From: Clostridiales bacterium UBA4080
Lineage (GTDB): Bacteria > Bacillota > Clostridia > Lachnospirales > Vallitaleaceae
Direction: 5' to 3'
Assembly: GCA_002381865.1 (NCBI GenBank)
Contig: DFYO01000008.1
Coordinates: 30,572-54,215 of the forward strand
DNA length: 23,644 bases
Shown: piece by piece, positions 8,403 to 17,157 of the stretch
Layout: each line of letters begins with the position of its first letter
Numbering within the stretch: the stretch's first letter is position 1
Position numbers and translations under genes: made by a program
Notes under the pieces: generated by a model
The model's database searches: none
Told to the model about the DNA's origin: nothing
Seen by the model: only the letters and a program-made list of their open reading frames with translations

Positions 8403-9872
8403 CTAGACTGTTTCAAAACGGATATCAACGCCAAATACACCAATTATTTCTTTAGTATTATTTTTAAGAGGAATACTAACTGTAACACAAGGACCTTTTG
8501 AGATTCCTGAGATATAAAAATCAGAAATATAGTTTTTTCCAGCAATGCTTTTTTGAAACCAGTCGCGAATATTAGCATTTTTAATACCAGCAGGAGGATT
8601 AGAGTAAATAAATTCACCTGCTTTATTGTTTGTCCAAGCAGCTTCAATTGAGCTGTCACTTCTTATTAAATCATCAATTAGTTTTTTGTGTTCCGACATA
8701 GAAGTATTAGACATAGCATAATTATTTGCACAAAACACTTCAAGTTTTTTTATTGTAGAAAGGGTAATAAGTTCAAGCTGTTTTCGGTTTTCTGATAACA
8801 AATCCATATTATATCGACTAGTCAGAATGTTGATACTAGAGGAAATATCACTAAGATTATCTTTAAGTGTTAAAATATTATCGGTTTGAACTTTTTGCTT
8901 ATCAATTTGCTCGCGCAGAGATGAAATCTCACTTTCAACGTGCTGATATGCATCTGTGGTTGAAGTTAATGAAGTATCCATACTTAGCATAGAGCTATGA
9001 TTTTTCTTAAGTAAATTATTAACAAGAATAAGATTCTCATCAACATTAACATAAGATAGCTTTATTGAATCCAGCCCCTTTTCAATACTGTTAGCTATGG
9101 AAACGGCAGAGTTAATTGCTTTTTTTTCATCATTAATTGTATGTACAACATCGTTAACAGAAGAGTTGATTTCATCCATTATTGTTACTATTTTTTCTAC
9201 TGAGTCATAACTGCCCTCTGCCAGAAGACGTATTTCATTAGCGACGACTGCAAAGCCTTTGCCGGCTTCCCCTGCTCGTGCAGATTCAATTGAGGCATTT
9301 AATGCCAAGAGCTGAGTTTGCTTATAGAAATTTTGTACAGATGCTAAAATTACGGCAATTTCTTCAATGGATTGGTTTAATGACTTTACCGAAGTTGATA
9401 CCCTAGAGCTGGAGGTGGTTACGGTATTAATTTGATGAATAATTGAATTTATATGCTCAACTTGTTCAAGTACAGTGTTTTTTGAGCTTGTTGTAGATTC
9501 AGTAAGGTTGTTTGAGGAATTTTCTAATGTACCAATATCAGTTTTTATTTGTTGTATTAAAGACAAGGTTTGATTAATTTGATTTACACTAACCTTGTTA
9601 GCTTCTTCAAGTTTTTTTGAATGAGTATACATAAGATCAGAAGAATTCTTCTGTGCATCAAGGGCATAAATCATTTGTTTTGAGGATAGATTAATTTGAT
9701 TTTCAACAACCTGCATTTCAAAAAGCTGCTTGTGAAATTCATTTTGAATTCTTTTGAAAAGAAGAACAAGGGAAGAGAAACGCTTTCGATAATTTTGTTG
9801 GTTAAAGCTTGTAGTTAAAAAATCAGTTAAATTTTCACGCCATGTTTCAATTGAATGTTTAAGATTTGTCAT
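8403..9872 (-). CDS. Cytosolic methyl-accepting chemotaxis protein with C-terminal Cache/PDC-like sensor
   Basis: A 489-residue receptor that would signal to CheA/CheW. The hairpin tip is typical, from about residue 183 (QTQLLALNASIESARAGEAG, then KGFAVVANEIR and LLAEGS). It sits in the middle of long coiled-coil arms (about 60-350). There is no hydrophobic segment, so the receptor is soluble. The sensor part is at the C-terminus (about 397-489), with DWFQKS, a YISDFYIS strand and GVFGVDI. These resemble a single Cache/PDC domain, here predicted to be in the cytosol. The ATG has GAGGT upstream, directly after the stop of the EAL gene 15 bases away, so the two genes are one operon. The pairing suggests a link between c-di-GMP turnover and chemotaxis signalling. 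Confidence 0.9.
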   Translation of the reverse strand: MTNLKHSIETWRENLTDFLTTSFNQQNYRKRFSSLVLLFKRIQNEFHKQLFEMQVVENQINLSSKQMIYALDAQKNSSDLMYTHSKKLEEANKVSVNQINQTLSLIQQIKTDIGTLENSSNNLTESTTSSKNTVLEQVEHINSIIHQINTVTTSSSRVSTSVKSLNQSIEEIAVILASVQNFYKQTQLLALNASIESARAGEAGKGFAVVANEIRLLAEGSYDSVEKIVTIMDEINSSVNDVVHTINDEKKAINSAVSIANSIEKGLDSIKLSYVNVDENLILVNNLLKKNHSSMLSMDTSLTSTTDAYQHVESEISSLREQIDKQKVQTDNILTLKDNLSDISSSINILTSRYNMDLLSENRKQLELITLSTIKKLEVFCANNYAMSNTSMSEHKKLIDDLIRSDSSIEAAWTNNKAGEFIYSNPPAGIKNANIRDWFQKSIAGKNYISDFYISGISKGPCVTVSIPLKNNTKEIIGVFGVDIRFETV

Positions 9873-9887
9873 AGTATTGTACCTCGC

Positions 9888-11159
9888 TTAAAAAATAGTA
9901 AGAAATTTATTGTTAATGTTTAATTGATTATTTGCTAATAATTTGCTGTTGTAGTAATCTATGCATATTATATAGATTTTTTTGTTCCTTGCTATGAATT
10001 TTCGAGACAAGGTACAGGTTTTATTCCCAGTAGCTAGTGATATGTATTCAGGAGTTATCCAAAAATCATATTCAGCATACATAAGCTGAGAATAATAGGG
10101 CTCAAGCTGAACATTATCACCCCTTTGGCAAGGAGAATACAAGGAGCTGCTATTTGAAGTATTCGCATAGGAACTTAAAATAGTATCCGTTATTAGATAA
10201 CCATTTGTATCTAATATATATACACTTTCAATCATATTTACGTCTTTTATAAATTCCATAATTATTATTTCATATTCCAAAACATAACTATTTTTCAATC
10301 TTTCCAAAATAAGCTGAGAGATTCGGAGTATTTCTTTGTTCCTTTCTGAAGTAAGACTTCTTTGCTTTTCTGTAGAAAAATATAAGATATTAAGAATATC
10401 TTGAATATTATTTTTTATAACGGGAATTTCATAAGGTTCTATATTTCGAGGTTTACTAAGAAGATAGCCTTGAATTAGTTGAGCACCTTGCCCGGAAACC
10501 TTTATTAAATCCTCAGTCGTTTCAATTCCCTCTATTACAACCAAGGCTCCTACATTTGTAGCGAGCTGAAGTATTGTATTAACTAATTGTTCTTTATAAA
10601 AGCTTTTATGTATATCTCTAACGAGCTCCTTATCTATTTTCATTATATTTGGTTTTATTGATAGAATTCTATCTAAGTTAGAGGAACCGGCGCCTATATC
10701 ATCAAGGGCTATTAAAAATCCATAAGAACGATATTTTTTTGTGAAACTAATCATAGTTTCAATAGAATCAGTATGCAATTCATTTATTTCTAAAACAATA
10801 TTTTCAGGCGGTATGAGGGTGCTTTCTACAATATCAAGAAGAATAGAGCTTGAAAGATATTTGCTTAATACAGTAGCGCTAATATTAACAAAAAGAATGA
10901 GTGATGAATTAAAGCTATATAGCTTTACAAAGTCATGGATAGCTTTTTGAACACAAAGAACATCAAGCTCCCAAGTCAAACCTTCTAATTCTGCTTCGAA
11001 AAACAAGTTGATTGGAGAGATGATTTTTTGACCGTCAAAGCCTCTAGCAAGAGCTTCTACAGCTAAAAAATCATTGTGATGAGTAGACATTATTGGCTGA
11101 AACATAATTTGGATGGTTTTTTCGCTAATTATTTTTTTAATATTCAATAGGGCCACCAT
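9888..11159 (-). CDS. EAL-domain c-di-GMP phosphodiesterase with C-terminal Cache/PDC-like domain
   Basis: A 423-residue protein. The EAL domain (about 5-245) keeps the residues expected for an active enzyme that hydrolyses c-di-GMP to pGpG: E35 of EALAR, N92 of VNIS, E124 of LEIN, D153-D154 of DDIGAGSSN, K174 of MKID, E210 and E213 of EGIET, and QGYLLSKP at 230-237. A helical linker (about 250-300) leads to a C-terminal region (about 300-405) with ESVYILDTNGYLI and a later FWITPEYIS strand, resembling a PDC/Cache sensor. No GGDEF domain and no membrane segment are seen. It is the first gene of a two-gene operon with the chemoreceptor. The chosen ATG 11159 has only a weak AGGA close by, so the exact start is uncertain; a TTG four codons later is possible. 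Confidence 0.88.
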   Translation of the reverse strand: MVALLNIKKIISEKTIQIMFQPIMSTHHNDFLAVEALARGFDGQKIISPINLFFEAELEGLTWELDVLCVQKAIHDFVKLYSFNSSLILFVNISATVLSKYLSSSILLDIVESTLIPPENIVLEINELHTDSIETMISFTKKYRSYGFLIALDDIGAGSSNLDRILSIKPNIMKIDKELVRDIHKSFYKEQLVNTILQLATNVGALVVIEGIETTEDLIKVSGQGAQLIQGYLLSKPRNIEPYEIPVIKNNIQDILNILYFSTEKQRSLTSERNKEILRISQLILERLKNSYVLEYEIIIMEFIKDVNMIESVYILDTNGYLITDTILSSYANTSNSSSLYSPCQRGDNVQLEPYYSQLMYAEYDFWITPEYISLATGNKTCTLSRKFIARNKKIYIICIDYYNSKLLANNQLNINNKFLTIF

Positions 11160-11239
11160 TATCCTGTTTTTTGTTTTTAGGTCAGATTTAATTAAAGGTG
11201 TCAGAGGTTATTTTTGTAGAAAAATTGGCATAAAAAAAG

Positions 11240-11273
11240 ACAAAGGCTGAAAAGACGTCTTTGTCATTTTTTT
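11240..11273 (-). terminator. Bidirectional intrinsic terminator after nspC
   Basis: GACAAAGGC (11240-11248) pairs with GTCTTTGTC (11258-11266, one G-T pair), with a 9-nt loop. Runs of A precede it and runs of T follow it, so both strands show a stem followed by a U-tract. On the minus strand it would end the speA-nspC operon. It also sits upstream of the EAL gene and insulates it. Confidence 0.75.
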
Positions 11274-11307
11274 ATAATATAGTGGATTGGAATAAAAGTC
11301 AATACCT

Positions 11308-11365
11308 TAATAAATTTATTATAGAAATACACTAATAAATTTATTATAGAAATACACTAATAAAT
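11308..11365. repeat. Tandem 25-bp repeat containing a 14-bp palindrome
   Basis: Two exact 25-bp copies (11308-11332 and 11333-11357) are followed by a degenerate third copy from 11358. Each begins with the perfect palindrome TAATAAATTTATTA and ends ATAGAAATACAC. They lie between the nspC stop and the terminator upstream of the EAL-MCP operon. Equal spacing of palindromes could mean a protein-binding array, but slippage in AT-rich DNA is also possible. Confidence 0.7.
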
Positions 11366-11388
11366 TAAAAATAGAAAACTCATTAATT

Positions 11389-11414
11389 CATAAAGATTAA
11401 CGCATAAAGATTAA
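11389..11414. repeat. Short direct repeat CATAAAGATTAA
   Basis: Two identical 12-bp copies are at 11389-11400 and 11403-11414, with a 14-bp period, just downstream of the nspC stop. With the 25-bp repeats next to it, this makes the 276-bp gap 11160-11435 unusually repetitive. No gene is seen in the gap. Confidence 0.6.
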
Positions 11415-11435
11415 AGAATAATTAAGTAAGCAGGA

Positions 11436-12572
11436 TCAGGAAAGCCTTCCCTTATAATCCTCGTAGGTAAATTGCTTAACCAGAGTGAGGGTATCGCCAT
11501 CTTGAATTGCAATAGAAGGCAGATTAACTCCATTAAAGGTATTGTTTTTAACCATGGTATAATGAGCCATATCACAAAATATTAATTTATCTCCAACTTT
11601 TAGCTCAGAAGGAAACGAATAATCGCCAATAATATCTCCGGCTAAACAGGTCATGCCTCCGAGTCGGTAGGTAAAGGGATGGACATTGGGCAAATCGGCT
11701 CCGATTATCTCTGGCCTGTAGGGCATTTCAATAACATCCGGCATGTGACAGGCTGCTGAGGTGTCTAGAATTGCAATTGGCATCTGATTATGAACAATAT
11801 CTAAAACAGAGGCAACTAGAAAGCCGGTATTTAAAGCTATGGCTTCGCCTGGCTCTAGGTAAACCTGTACACCATATTTGTTTTTAATATTATTGATACT
11901 GTCAATTAAAATGTTTAAATCATAATCAGGACGAGTAATATGGTGACCGCCACCAAAATTAATCCATTTCATTTGATGGAAATATTTTCCGAATTTCTCT
12001 TCTACTACCGCTAAGGTTCTTTGAAGGGTATCAGAATTTTGCTCACACATAGTATGGAAATGAAGCCCATCTAGTTCCGTTGCTAATTCTTCATCAAACT
12101 GGTCTAAAGTTATTCCCAATCTGGAGTTAGGAGCACAGGGGTCATAAATAGCAACCTTTAATTCTGAGTATTCAGGGTTTATCCTAACACCACATTCAAT
12201 GCTCTTTTCTTTGTTATTTTTGATGCGATCCTTAAATTGGCTAAACTGTGAAAAGCTATTAAATACAAAATGATCACAATAATGCATCATCTCATCAAAT
12301 TCCTTTTCCTGATAGGCAGGGGCAAAAACATGAACCTCCTTGCCCATTTCCTCAAAGCCTAAGCGGGCTTCAAAAAGGGAGCTTGAAGTAATACCGGCAA
12401 GCTTTTCTGAAATTTGCGGAAAAAGTGAAAACATTGAAAAGCCTTTTAAAGCAAGTAATATTTTACAGCCGGTTTGTTTTTGCACATAATCTAAGATTTC
12501 TAAATTTTTATTAAGAAGTCCCGTATCAACAACATAATAGGGAGTAGGTATTTTATTAATATCTTTAATCAT
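11436..12572 (-). CDS. nspC: Carboxynorspermidine/carboxyspermidine decarboxylase
   Basis: A PLP-dependent, fold III decarboxylase that converts carboxyspermidine (or carboxynorspermidine) to spermidine (or norspermidine), the last step of the aspartate-semialdehyde route to polyamines. The product is 378 residues, the usual length. Family features are the PLP lysine K43 in LALKGFS, HFHTMCEQNSDTL at 171-183, GGGHH at 207-211, EPGEA at 240-244, C275-H276 in DTSAACHMPDVIEMPYRP, and C309LAGD near the active site. It lies nine bases after the synthase gene and is the last gene of the speA operon, with a terminator further on. The substrate (spermidine or norspermidine series) cannot be fixed from sequence. 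Spermidine is more likely because the route starts from arginine decarboxylase. Confidence 0.93.
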   Translation of the reverse strand: MIKDINKIPTPYYVVDTGLLNKNLEILDYVQKQTGCKILLALKGFSMFSLFPQISEKLAGITSSSLFEARLGFEEMGKEVHVFAPAYQEKEFDEMMHYCDHFVFNSFSQFSQFKDRIKNNKEKSIECGVRINPEYSELKVAIYDPCAPNSRLGITLDQFDEELATELDGLHFHTMCEQNSDTLQRTLAVVEEKFGKYFHQMKWINFGGGHHITRPDYDLNILIDSINNIKNKYGVQVYLEPGEAIALNTGFLVASVLDIVHNQMPIAILDTSAACHMPDVIEMPYRPEIIGADLPNVHPFTYRLGGMTCLAGDIIGDYSFPSELKVGDKLIFCDMAHYTMVKNNTFNGVNLPSIAIQDGDTLTLVKQFTYEDYKGRLS

Positions 12573-12581
12573 TTTAGCTCC

Positions 12582-13781
12582 TTATTCAACAAGTGTAGGC
12601 GCGAAATCCTCATTCCATGGAAGTCCATGTTGATTTAATGCCTCCATAAAAGGATCTGGATCAAATTCCTCAACATTATATACTCCGGGCTTTTTCCAAA
12701 GACCCTTCATAAGCATCATTGCACCAATCATTGCAGGAACTCCTGTTGTGTAAGAAATTGCCTGTGAACCAACCTCTGCGTAGCACTCCTGATGATCACA
12801 AACATTATAAACATAATAGGTTTTTGGCTCGCCATTTTTAGTTCCCTGATAAATACAGCCAATATTTGTTTTGCCTTTAGTTCTTGGGCCAAGAGAAGCA
12901 GGGTCGGGTAATACTGCTTTTAAAAATTGTATTGGCTGAATTTCTTTTCCTTCAAACATAATTGGCTCGATGGAAGTCATACCAACATTTTGGAGCACAT
13001 TTAAATGATTAAGGTAGTTGTCGGAAAAGGTCATCCAAAAACGAATTTTATTTATTCCCTTAATATTAACAGCAAGAGACTCTAGCTCCTCATGGTATAG
13101 AAGGTACATATTTTTTGGACCAATTTGAGGGAAATCATATTCTCTTTTTACGGAAAGGGGATCTGTTTCAATCCAGCTTCCTGATTGGTAATAACGACCC
13201 TTTGCAGTGATTTCGCGAATGTTTATTTCAGGATTGAAATTTGTAGCAAAAGGATAACCGTGATCACCTGCATTTGCATCTAAAATATCAATGGTATGTA
13301 TTTCATCAAAATAATGCTTCATTGCATAAGCGGAAAATACACCAGTTACGCCAGGGTCAAAGCCACAGCCAAGGATTGCGGTTAAACCGGCTTTTTCAAA
13401 GCGTTCCTTGTATGCCCATTGCCAGCTATATTCAAACTTAGGAATATCCAGTGGCTCATAATTTGCAGTATCAAGATAATGAACTCCAGTTGCAAGACAA
13501 GCATCCATAATTGTAAGATCCTGGTAAGGAAGTGCAACATTAATAACAATTTCTGGCTTGAATTCTTTTATTAAAGCAATAACTTCTTCGGTTTTATCTG
13601 CATCAAGCTGGGCAGTTTGGATTTTTGTTTTACCACCATCTAATTTTTCCTTTAAACTGTCACATTTTGACTTTGTTCTGCTCGCAATACATATTTCTTC
13701 AAAAACATCAGGATTTTGACAGCATTTATGTACTACTACACTTGCAACGCCACCAGCTCCGATTATAAGTGCTTTACCCAT
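12582..13781 (-). CDS. Carboxynorspermidine/carboxyspermidine synthase (saccharopine dehydrogenase family)
   Basis: An NADPH-dependent enzyme that condenses aspartate semialdehyde with putrescine (or diaminopropane) to carboxyspermidine (or carboxynorspermidine). The 399-residue protein opens with a Rossmann nucleotide loop (ALIIGAGGVAS, about 4-14) and has the saccharopine dehydrogenase pattern: NVALPYQDLTIMDACLATGVHYLDTANYE and ILGCGFDPGVTGVFSAYA. The C-terminal part carries YNVCDHQECY and TTGVPAMIGAMM. AAGGAGG-like bases precede the ATG. It lies between speA and nspC, which makes saccharopine synthesis unlikely and supports the polyamine role. The gene is often called lys1-like or CASDH. 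Confidence 0.93.
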   Translation of the reverse strand: MGKALIIGAGGVASVVVHKCCQNPDVFEEICIASRTKSKCDSLKEKLDGGKTKIQTAQLDADKTEEVIALIKEFKPEIVINVALPYQDLTIMDACLATGVHYLDTANYEPLDIPKFEYSWQWAYKERFEKAGLTAILGCGFDPGVTGVFSAYAMKHYFDEIHTIDILDANAGDHGYPFATNFNPEINIREITAKGRYYQSGSWIETDPLSVKREYDFPQIGPKNMYLLYHEELESLAVNIKGINKIRFWMTFSDNYLNHLNVLQNVGMTSIEPIMFEGKEIQPIQFLKAVLPDPASLGPRTKGKTNIGCIYQGTKNGEPKTYYVYNVCDHQECYAEVGSQAISYTTGVPAMIGAMMLMKGLWKKPGVYNVEEFDPDPFMEALNQHGLPWNEDFAPTLVE

Positions 13782-13809
13782 TTACATTTCCTCCTTGTAT
13801 ATGAAATAA

Positions 13810-15729
13810 TTATCGTTCATAGTAAGTATATCCACGAAGTCCGTTATCATAGGATGACATGATTTCACGTCGTTCCCTTGGAGTAATTAATCCTATTCTT
13901 ACAGCTTCTTCAGCGGTTGCTCTGAAATTAGAATGCATTTCTTTTATATCGAATTCAACATAGGACAGTACATCTGCAACACTATCTCCATGTATTTCGT
14001 TTATCAGGTCAAAATTACCCTCAGGGTTAATTCTAACACTTACAACATTAGTATCACCAAATAAATTATGTAAATCACCTAAGGTTTCCTGATATGCACC
14101 TACAAGGAAAACTCCAAGGTAGTAGTCATCTCCGTTTTTTACTTCATGTAGCGGAAGTGTGCTCTTAACATCATGCAAGTCAATAAAATGGTCGATTTTT
14201 CCATCACAATCACAGGTTATATCAGCGATTACAGCATTGTTTTTTGGAAGCTCAAGAAGTCTGTGAATTGGCATAATAGGGAATAATTGGTCAATTGCCC
14301 AGCTGTCAGGTATTGATTGAAATAGTGAAAAATTACAGTAATAAATATCTGCAATAGCACTTTCAATACTTTCGAGCTCTACAGGGGCAAACTTCATTTT
14401 TTGCTTGCCTTTAGCTACCTGATGAATAATATTCCAAAAAATCTCCTCAGAAAAAGCTCTTTCTCTCAAAGATATTCTGCCATGCTTAAACATATCTCTT
14501 ATTTCATCTCTATAATACAATGCGTCGTTATAGCATTCTTGAATATTTTTCAAGGTTAAATTTTGTTTTACGTCATATAAATTTTTTATTTGCTCAGGTG
14601 TGTTTTCAGGCAAGGTTTCTGGGATTTCATATTCCTCAAACTTTGCAACATCTAAAACATTAAATAAAAGCACAGAATAATAAGCAACTAAGGCACGTCC
14701 TGACTCAGTTACAATAATAGGGTGAGGAACATTACTGTTGTCCATAATAGTCATAACTGCTTCAACAATATCAGTACAGTATTCTTCGACCGAATAGTTT
14801 CGACTGTTGGTATAATTTGTATTTGAACCATCATAATCTATTGCCAAGCCGCCGCCTAAATCCAGATAACCCATAGGTGCGCCTTCCTTGACAAGCTCTG
14901 CATAAACCCTTGAAGCCTCTAATACAGCGGAACGAATATCTCGAATATTTGGAATTTGAGAGCCTAAATGATAATGAAGCAGCTTTAGGCAGTCAACCAT
15001 ATTTTTATCTTTTAAAGTATCTACAATTTCAATTATTTGTGACATATTTAAACCAAAAATACTTCGGTCACCACCGGACTCGGTCCAATGTCCGCCTGCC
15101 TTTGCAGATAATTTGATTCTAATGCCAATATTGGGCTTGATATTTAATGCTTCTGCACGTTCAAGAATAATATCTAGCTCGCCAGGAATTTCAATTACAA
15201 AAAAGCATTTAAAACCCATTTTAACAGCATAAAGACCTAAATCAATAAATTCTTCGTCCTTATAGCCGTTACAAATCAAGCACGCCTCCTTGTCCTTCAT
15301 TTGAGAAAGAGCTGCTACTAGCTCTGCTTTGCTACCCACCTCAAGTCCGTGATGATAGCGCTGGCCGAATTTTGTAACCTCTTCTATTACCTGCTGCTGC
15401 TGGTTTACCTTTATAGGATAAACTCCACGATAATCTCCCTTATAGCCAAGTTTTTTTATTGCAGAAGCAAAGGAATTATTTAAATAAGAAATTTGGGAAT
15501 CCAGCAGGTTTTCAAAACGAAGTAAAACAGGCATATCCAAGCCTCTTTCCCTAACTCCCGAAATTATATCTACCATGCTTACTGCAGCAGAGGGCCTGTC
15601 CTTGTAGGGGTTAACCATAACCTCTCCCTTTTCAGAGATAGAAAAATATCCTCCGCCCCAGTTTTTAATTCCGTAAAGCTCTTCGCTTTTAGCTTTAGTC
15701 CATCTGCCTAGTACTTCATTTTTGTTCAT
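13810..15729 (-). CDS. speA: Biosynthetic arginine decarboxylase
   Basis: A PLP-dependent fold III decarboxylase that converts arginine to agmatine, the first step of polyamine synthesis. The 639-residue length is typical of SpeA. Visible family features are GVYPIKVNQQQ with the PLP lysine K107, GLEVGSKAEL, an HYHLGSQ motif, YLDLGGGLAIDYDG, FSLFQSIPDSWAIDQLFPIMPIHRL, and DITCDCDGKID with the active-site Cys. AAGGAG precedes the ATG. It heads a three-gene operon with 28-nt and 9-nt gaps. The step from agmatine to putrescine (SpeB, or AguA and AguB) is not encoded in this window and must come from elsewhere. Confidence 0.95.
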   Translation of the reverse strand: MNKNEVLGRWTKAKSEELYGIKNWGGGYFSISEKGEVMVNPYKDRPSAAVSMVDIISGVRERGLDMPVLLRFENLLDSQISYLNNSFASAIKKLGYKGDYRGVYPIKVNQQQQVIEEVTKFGQRYHHGLEVGSKAELVAALSQMKDKEACLICNGYKDEEFIDLGLYAVKMGFKCFFVIEIPGELDIILERAEALNIKPNIGIRIKLSAKAGGHWTESGGDRSIFGLNMSQIIEIVDTLKDKNMVDCLKLLHYHLGSQIPNIRDIRSAVLEASRVYAELVKEGAPMGYLDLGGGLAIDYDGSNTNYTNSRNYSVEEYCTDIVEAVMTIMDNSNVPHPIIVTESGRALVAYYSVLLFNVLDVAKFEEYEIPETLPENTPEQIKNLYDVKQNLTLKNIQECYNDALYYRDEIRDMFKHGRISLRERAFSEEIFWNIIHQVAKGKQKMKFAPVELESIESAIADIYYCNFSLFQSIPDSWAIDQLFPIMPIHRLLELPKNNAVIADITCDCDGKIDHFIDLHDVKSTLPLHEVKNGDDYYLGVFLVGAYQETLGDLHNLFGDTNVVSVRINPEGNFDLINEIHGDSVADVLSYVEFDIKEMHSNFRATAEEAVRIGLITPRERREIMSSYDNGLRGYTYYER

Positions 15730-15799
15730 TTGAGGACTCCTTTCATAAAGTATATATATTCATAATTAGTTGAGAAAATTCATTATATAGCAATTACAT

Positions 15800-15829
15800 A
15801 TCATATCATAAAAAAGCTTTAAAAGTCAA
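15800..15829 (-). promoter_or_regulatory. Putative sigma-A promoter for speA operon
   Basis: On the minus strand, TTGACT (15829-15824) and TATGAT (15805-15800) are separated by 18 bases. This would start transcription about 60 bases before the speA ATG. Confidence 0.5.
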
Positions 15830-15851
15830 CGGCTTAGTTAATATATTTATC

Positions 15852-15880
15852 TTGTGAGCAGGTTTTTCAAATGATATAAT
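15852..15880 (+). promoter_or_regulatory. Putative sigma-A promoter for the AI-2E family gene
   Basis: TTGTGA (15852-15857), a 17-base spacer and a perfect TATAAT (15875-15880) lie about 115 bases upstream of the ATG at 15994. The promoter diverges from the speA one. Confidence 0.55.
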
Positions 15881-15993
15881 AGATAAAGCAATGATTCTAA
15901 AATAATGTATAATACATTTGCTATAAGCATAGCTTAAAAATTATATTCAAAAAAAATATTAGATTTATTTTAATAAAAAAACGGAGATAAAAT

Positions 15994-17145
15994 ATGGATA
16001 AAAAAATGATGAAGAGTGTAATACTAATAATAACATATTGTATATTATTAGTTGCAATATTAGTGAAAATAGATTTATTTATTAATGGATTCTTTAGGGG
16101 AATGACAATACTTGTGCCTGTATTTATTGGTATTGCAATTGCATTTATATTAAACAGGCCCTATAAAATTATTCTAGAACTTCTAAAAAAAGCGCTTAAG
16201 GATAAGAAGTGGAGCAAAGCAGCAAGTCCAATTGCACTTTTAAGTGTCTATCTATTATTTATTGGAGCAGTTACAGGAATTATTGCTTTTATTATTCCAC
16301 AGCTCTCAGACAGCGTACAAATGCTATATGACAATATAGAAAAATATGGGGACAACCTAGGACTATATGCGATCAAGGTTGCCAATTATCTGAATTTAGA
16401 GAATTTTGATTATTCTAAATTTGATGAAGCAGTAAAAAAAATACCTGAGCTTGCAGGTGGTTTGTTTAAAGGCATTATGCCAAAGGTTTTTGATTTTACA
16501 ACCAGTTTTTTTGCAAGCCTTATTAATATTGTAATTGGTTTTGTACTTTCGGTCTATTTGCTGGCAGATAAGGTAAGACTTAAACGACATTTTAAAAAAG
16601 CTATTCAAGCATATCTTCCAAAGCATCAGGGTGAGCTGTTTACAAAAGTTACAAGAATGGCAAGTGAAACCTTTACAAGATTTGTGTCAGGGCAATTTAC
16701 AGAGGCTTGTATTTTGGGAGGACTTTGTTTTGTTGGAATGCTGCTTTTTAAATTTGAATATCCGGTTTTAATAAGTGTATTAATAGGCTTGACTAGTCTA
16801 ATTCCAGTGGTGGGCTCTATTATCGGGCTTATCCCTTCGCTTTTTGTTTTGGTGATGATTAATCCGATGCATGCATTGTGGTTTTTGGTTTTTATAATAG
16901 TGCTTCAACAAATTGAAGGAAATCTAATTTATCCAAGAGTAGTTGGGGAATCAATCGGTCTTCCGCCTTTATGGGTTTTGCTTGCAATTATTATCGGGGG
17001 AGGTCTTTTCGGAGTATTGGGAATGCTACTTGGAGTACCTACGCTGTCAGTTATTTATCATTTACTACAGGAGGATATAAACCTCAAATTAAAAGCTATA
17101 AATTCAGCAGAAGGCAGAGAGGAAGAGGAGATAACCGAGCAGTAA
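15994..17145 (+). CDS. AI-2E/PerM family membrane transporter
   Basis: A 383-residue polytopic membrane protein of the AI-2E transporter (PerM/YdbI/TqsA-like) superfamily. Two N-terminal helices occupy about residues 7-55 and a third about 75-100. A variable soluble segment (about 105-155) precedes a helix near 165-190. The conserved C-terminal block follows: EYPVLISVLIGLTSLIPVVGS, IPSLFVLVMINP, LQQIEGNLIYPRVVGESIGLPPLWVLLAIIIGGGLFG and LLGVPTLSVIY. Characterised members export autoinducer-2 or act as Na+(Li+)/H+ antiporters. The substrate here is unknown and the family name should not be read as evidence of quorum sensing. CGGAGAT precedes the ATG. It has its own promoter and converges on the PdxR-like gene 12 bases away. 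Confidence 0.9.
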   Translation: MDKKMMKSVILIITYCILLVAILVKIDLFINGFFRGMTILVPVFIGIAIAFILNRPYKIILELLKKALKDKKWSKAASPIALLSVYLLFIGAVTGIIAFIIPQLSDSVQMLYDNIEKYGDNLGLYAIKVANYLNLENFDYSKFDEAVKKIPELAGGLFKGIMPKVFDFTTSFFASLINIVIGFVLSVYLLADKVRLKRHFKKAIQAYLPKHQGELFTKVTRMASETFTRFVSGQFTEACILGGLCFVGMLLFKFEYPVLISVLIGLTSLIPVVGSIIGLIPSLFVLVMINPMHALWFLVFIIVLQQIEGNLIYPRVVGESIGLPPLWVLLAIIIGGGLFGVLGMLLGVPTLSVIYHLLQEDINLKLKAINSAEGREEEEITEQ

Positions 17146-17157
17146 TAACCCTATTTC

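Noticed and set aside
11308..11365. 25-bp tandem repeats as a CRISPR remnant
   Set aside because: No spacer lies between copies and no cas gene is present; simple tandem duplication explains it.
15994..17145. AI-2E family protein as evidence for AI-2 quorum sensing
   Set aside because: The family name is historical; many members are ion antiporters and no luxS or lsr gene is in the window.
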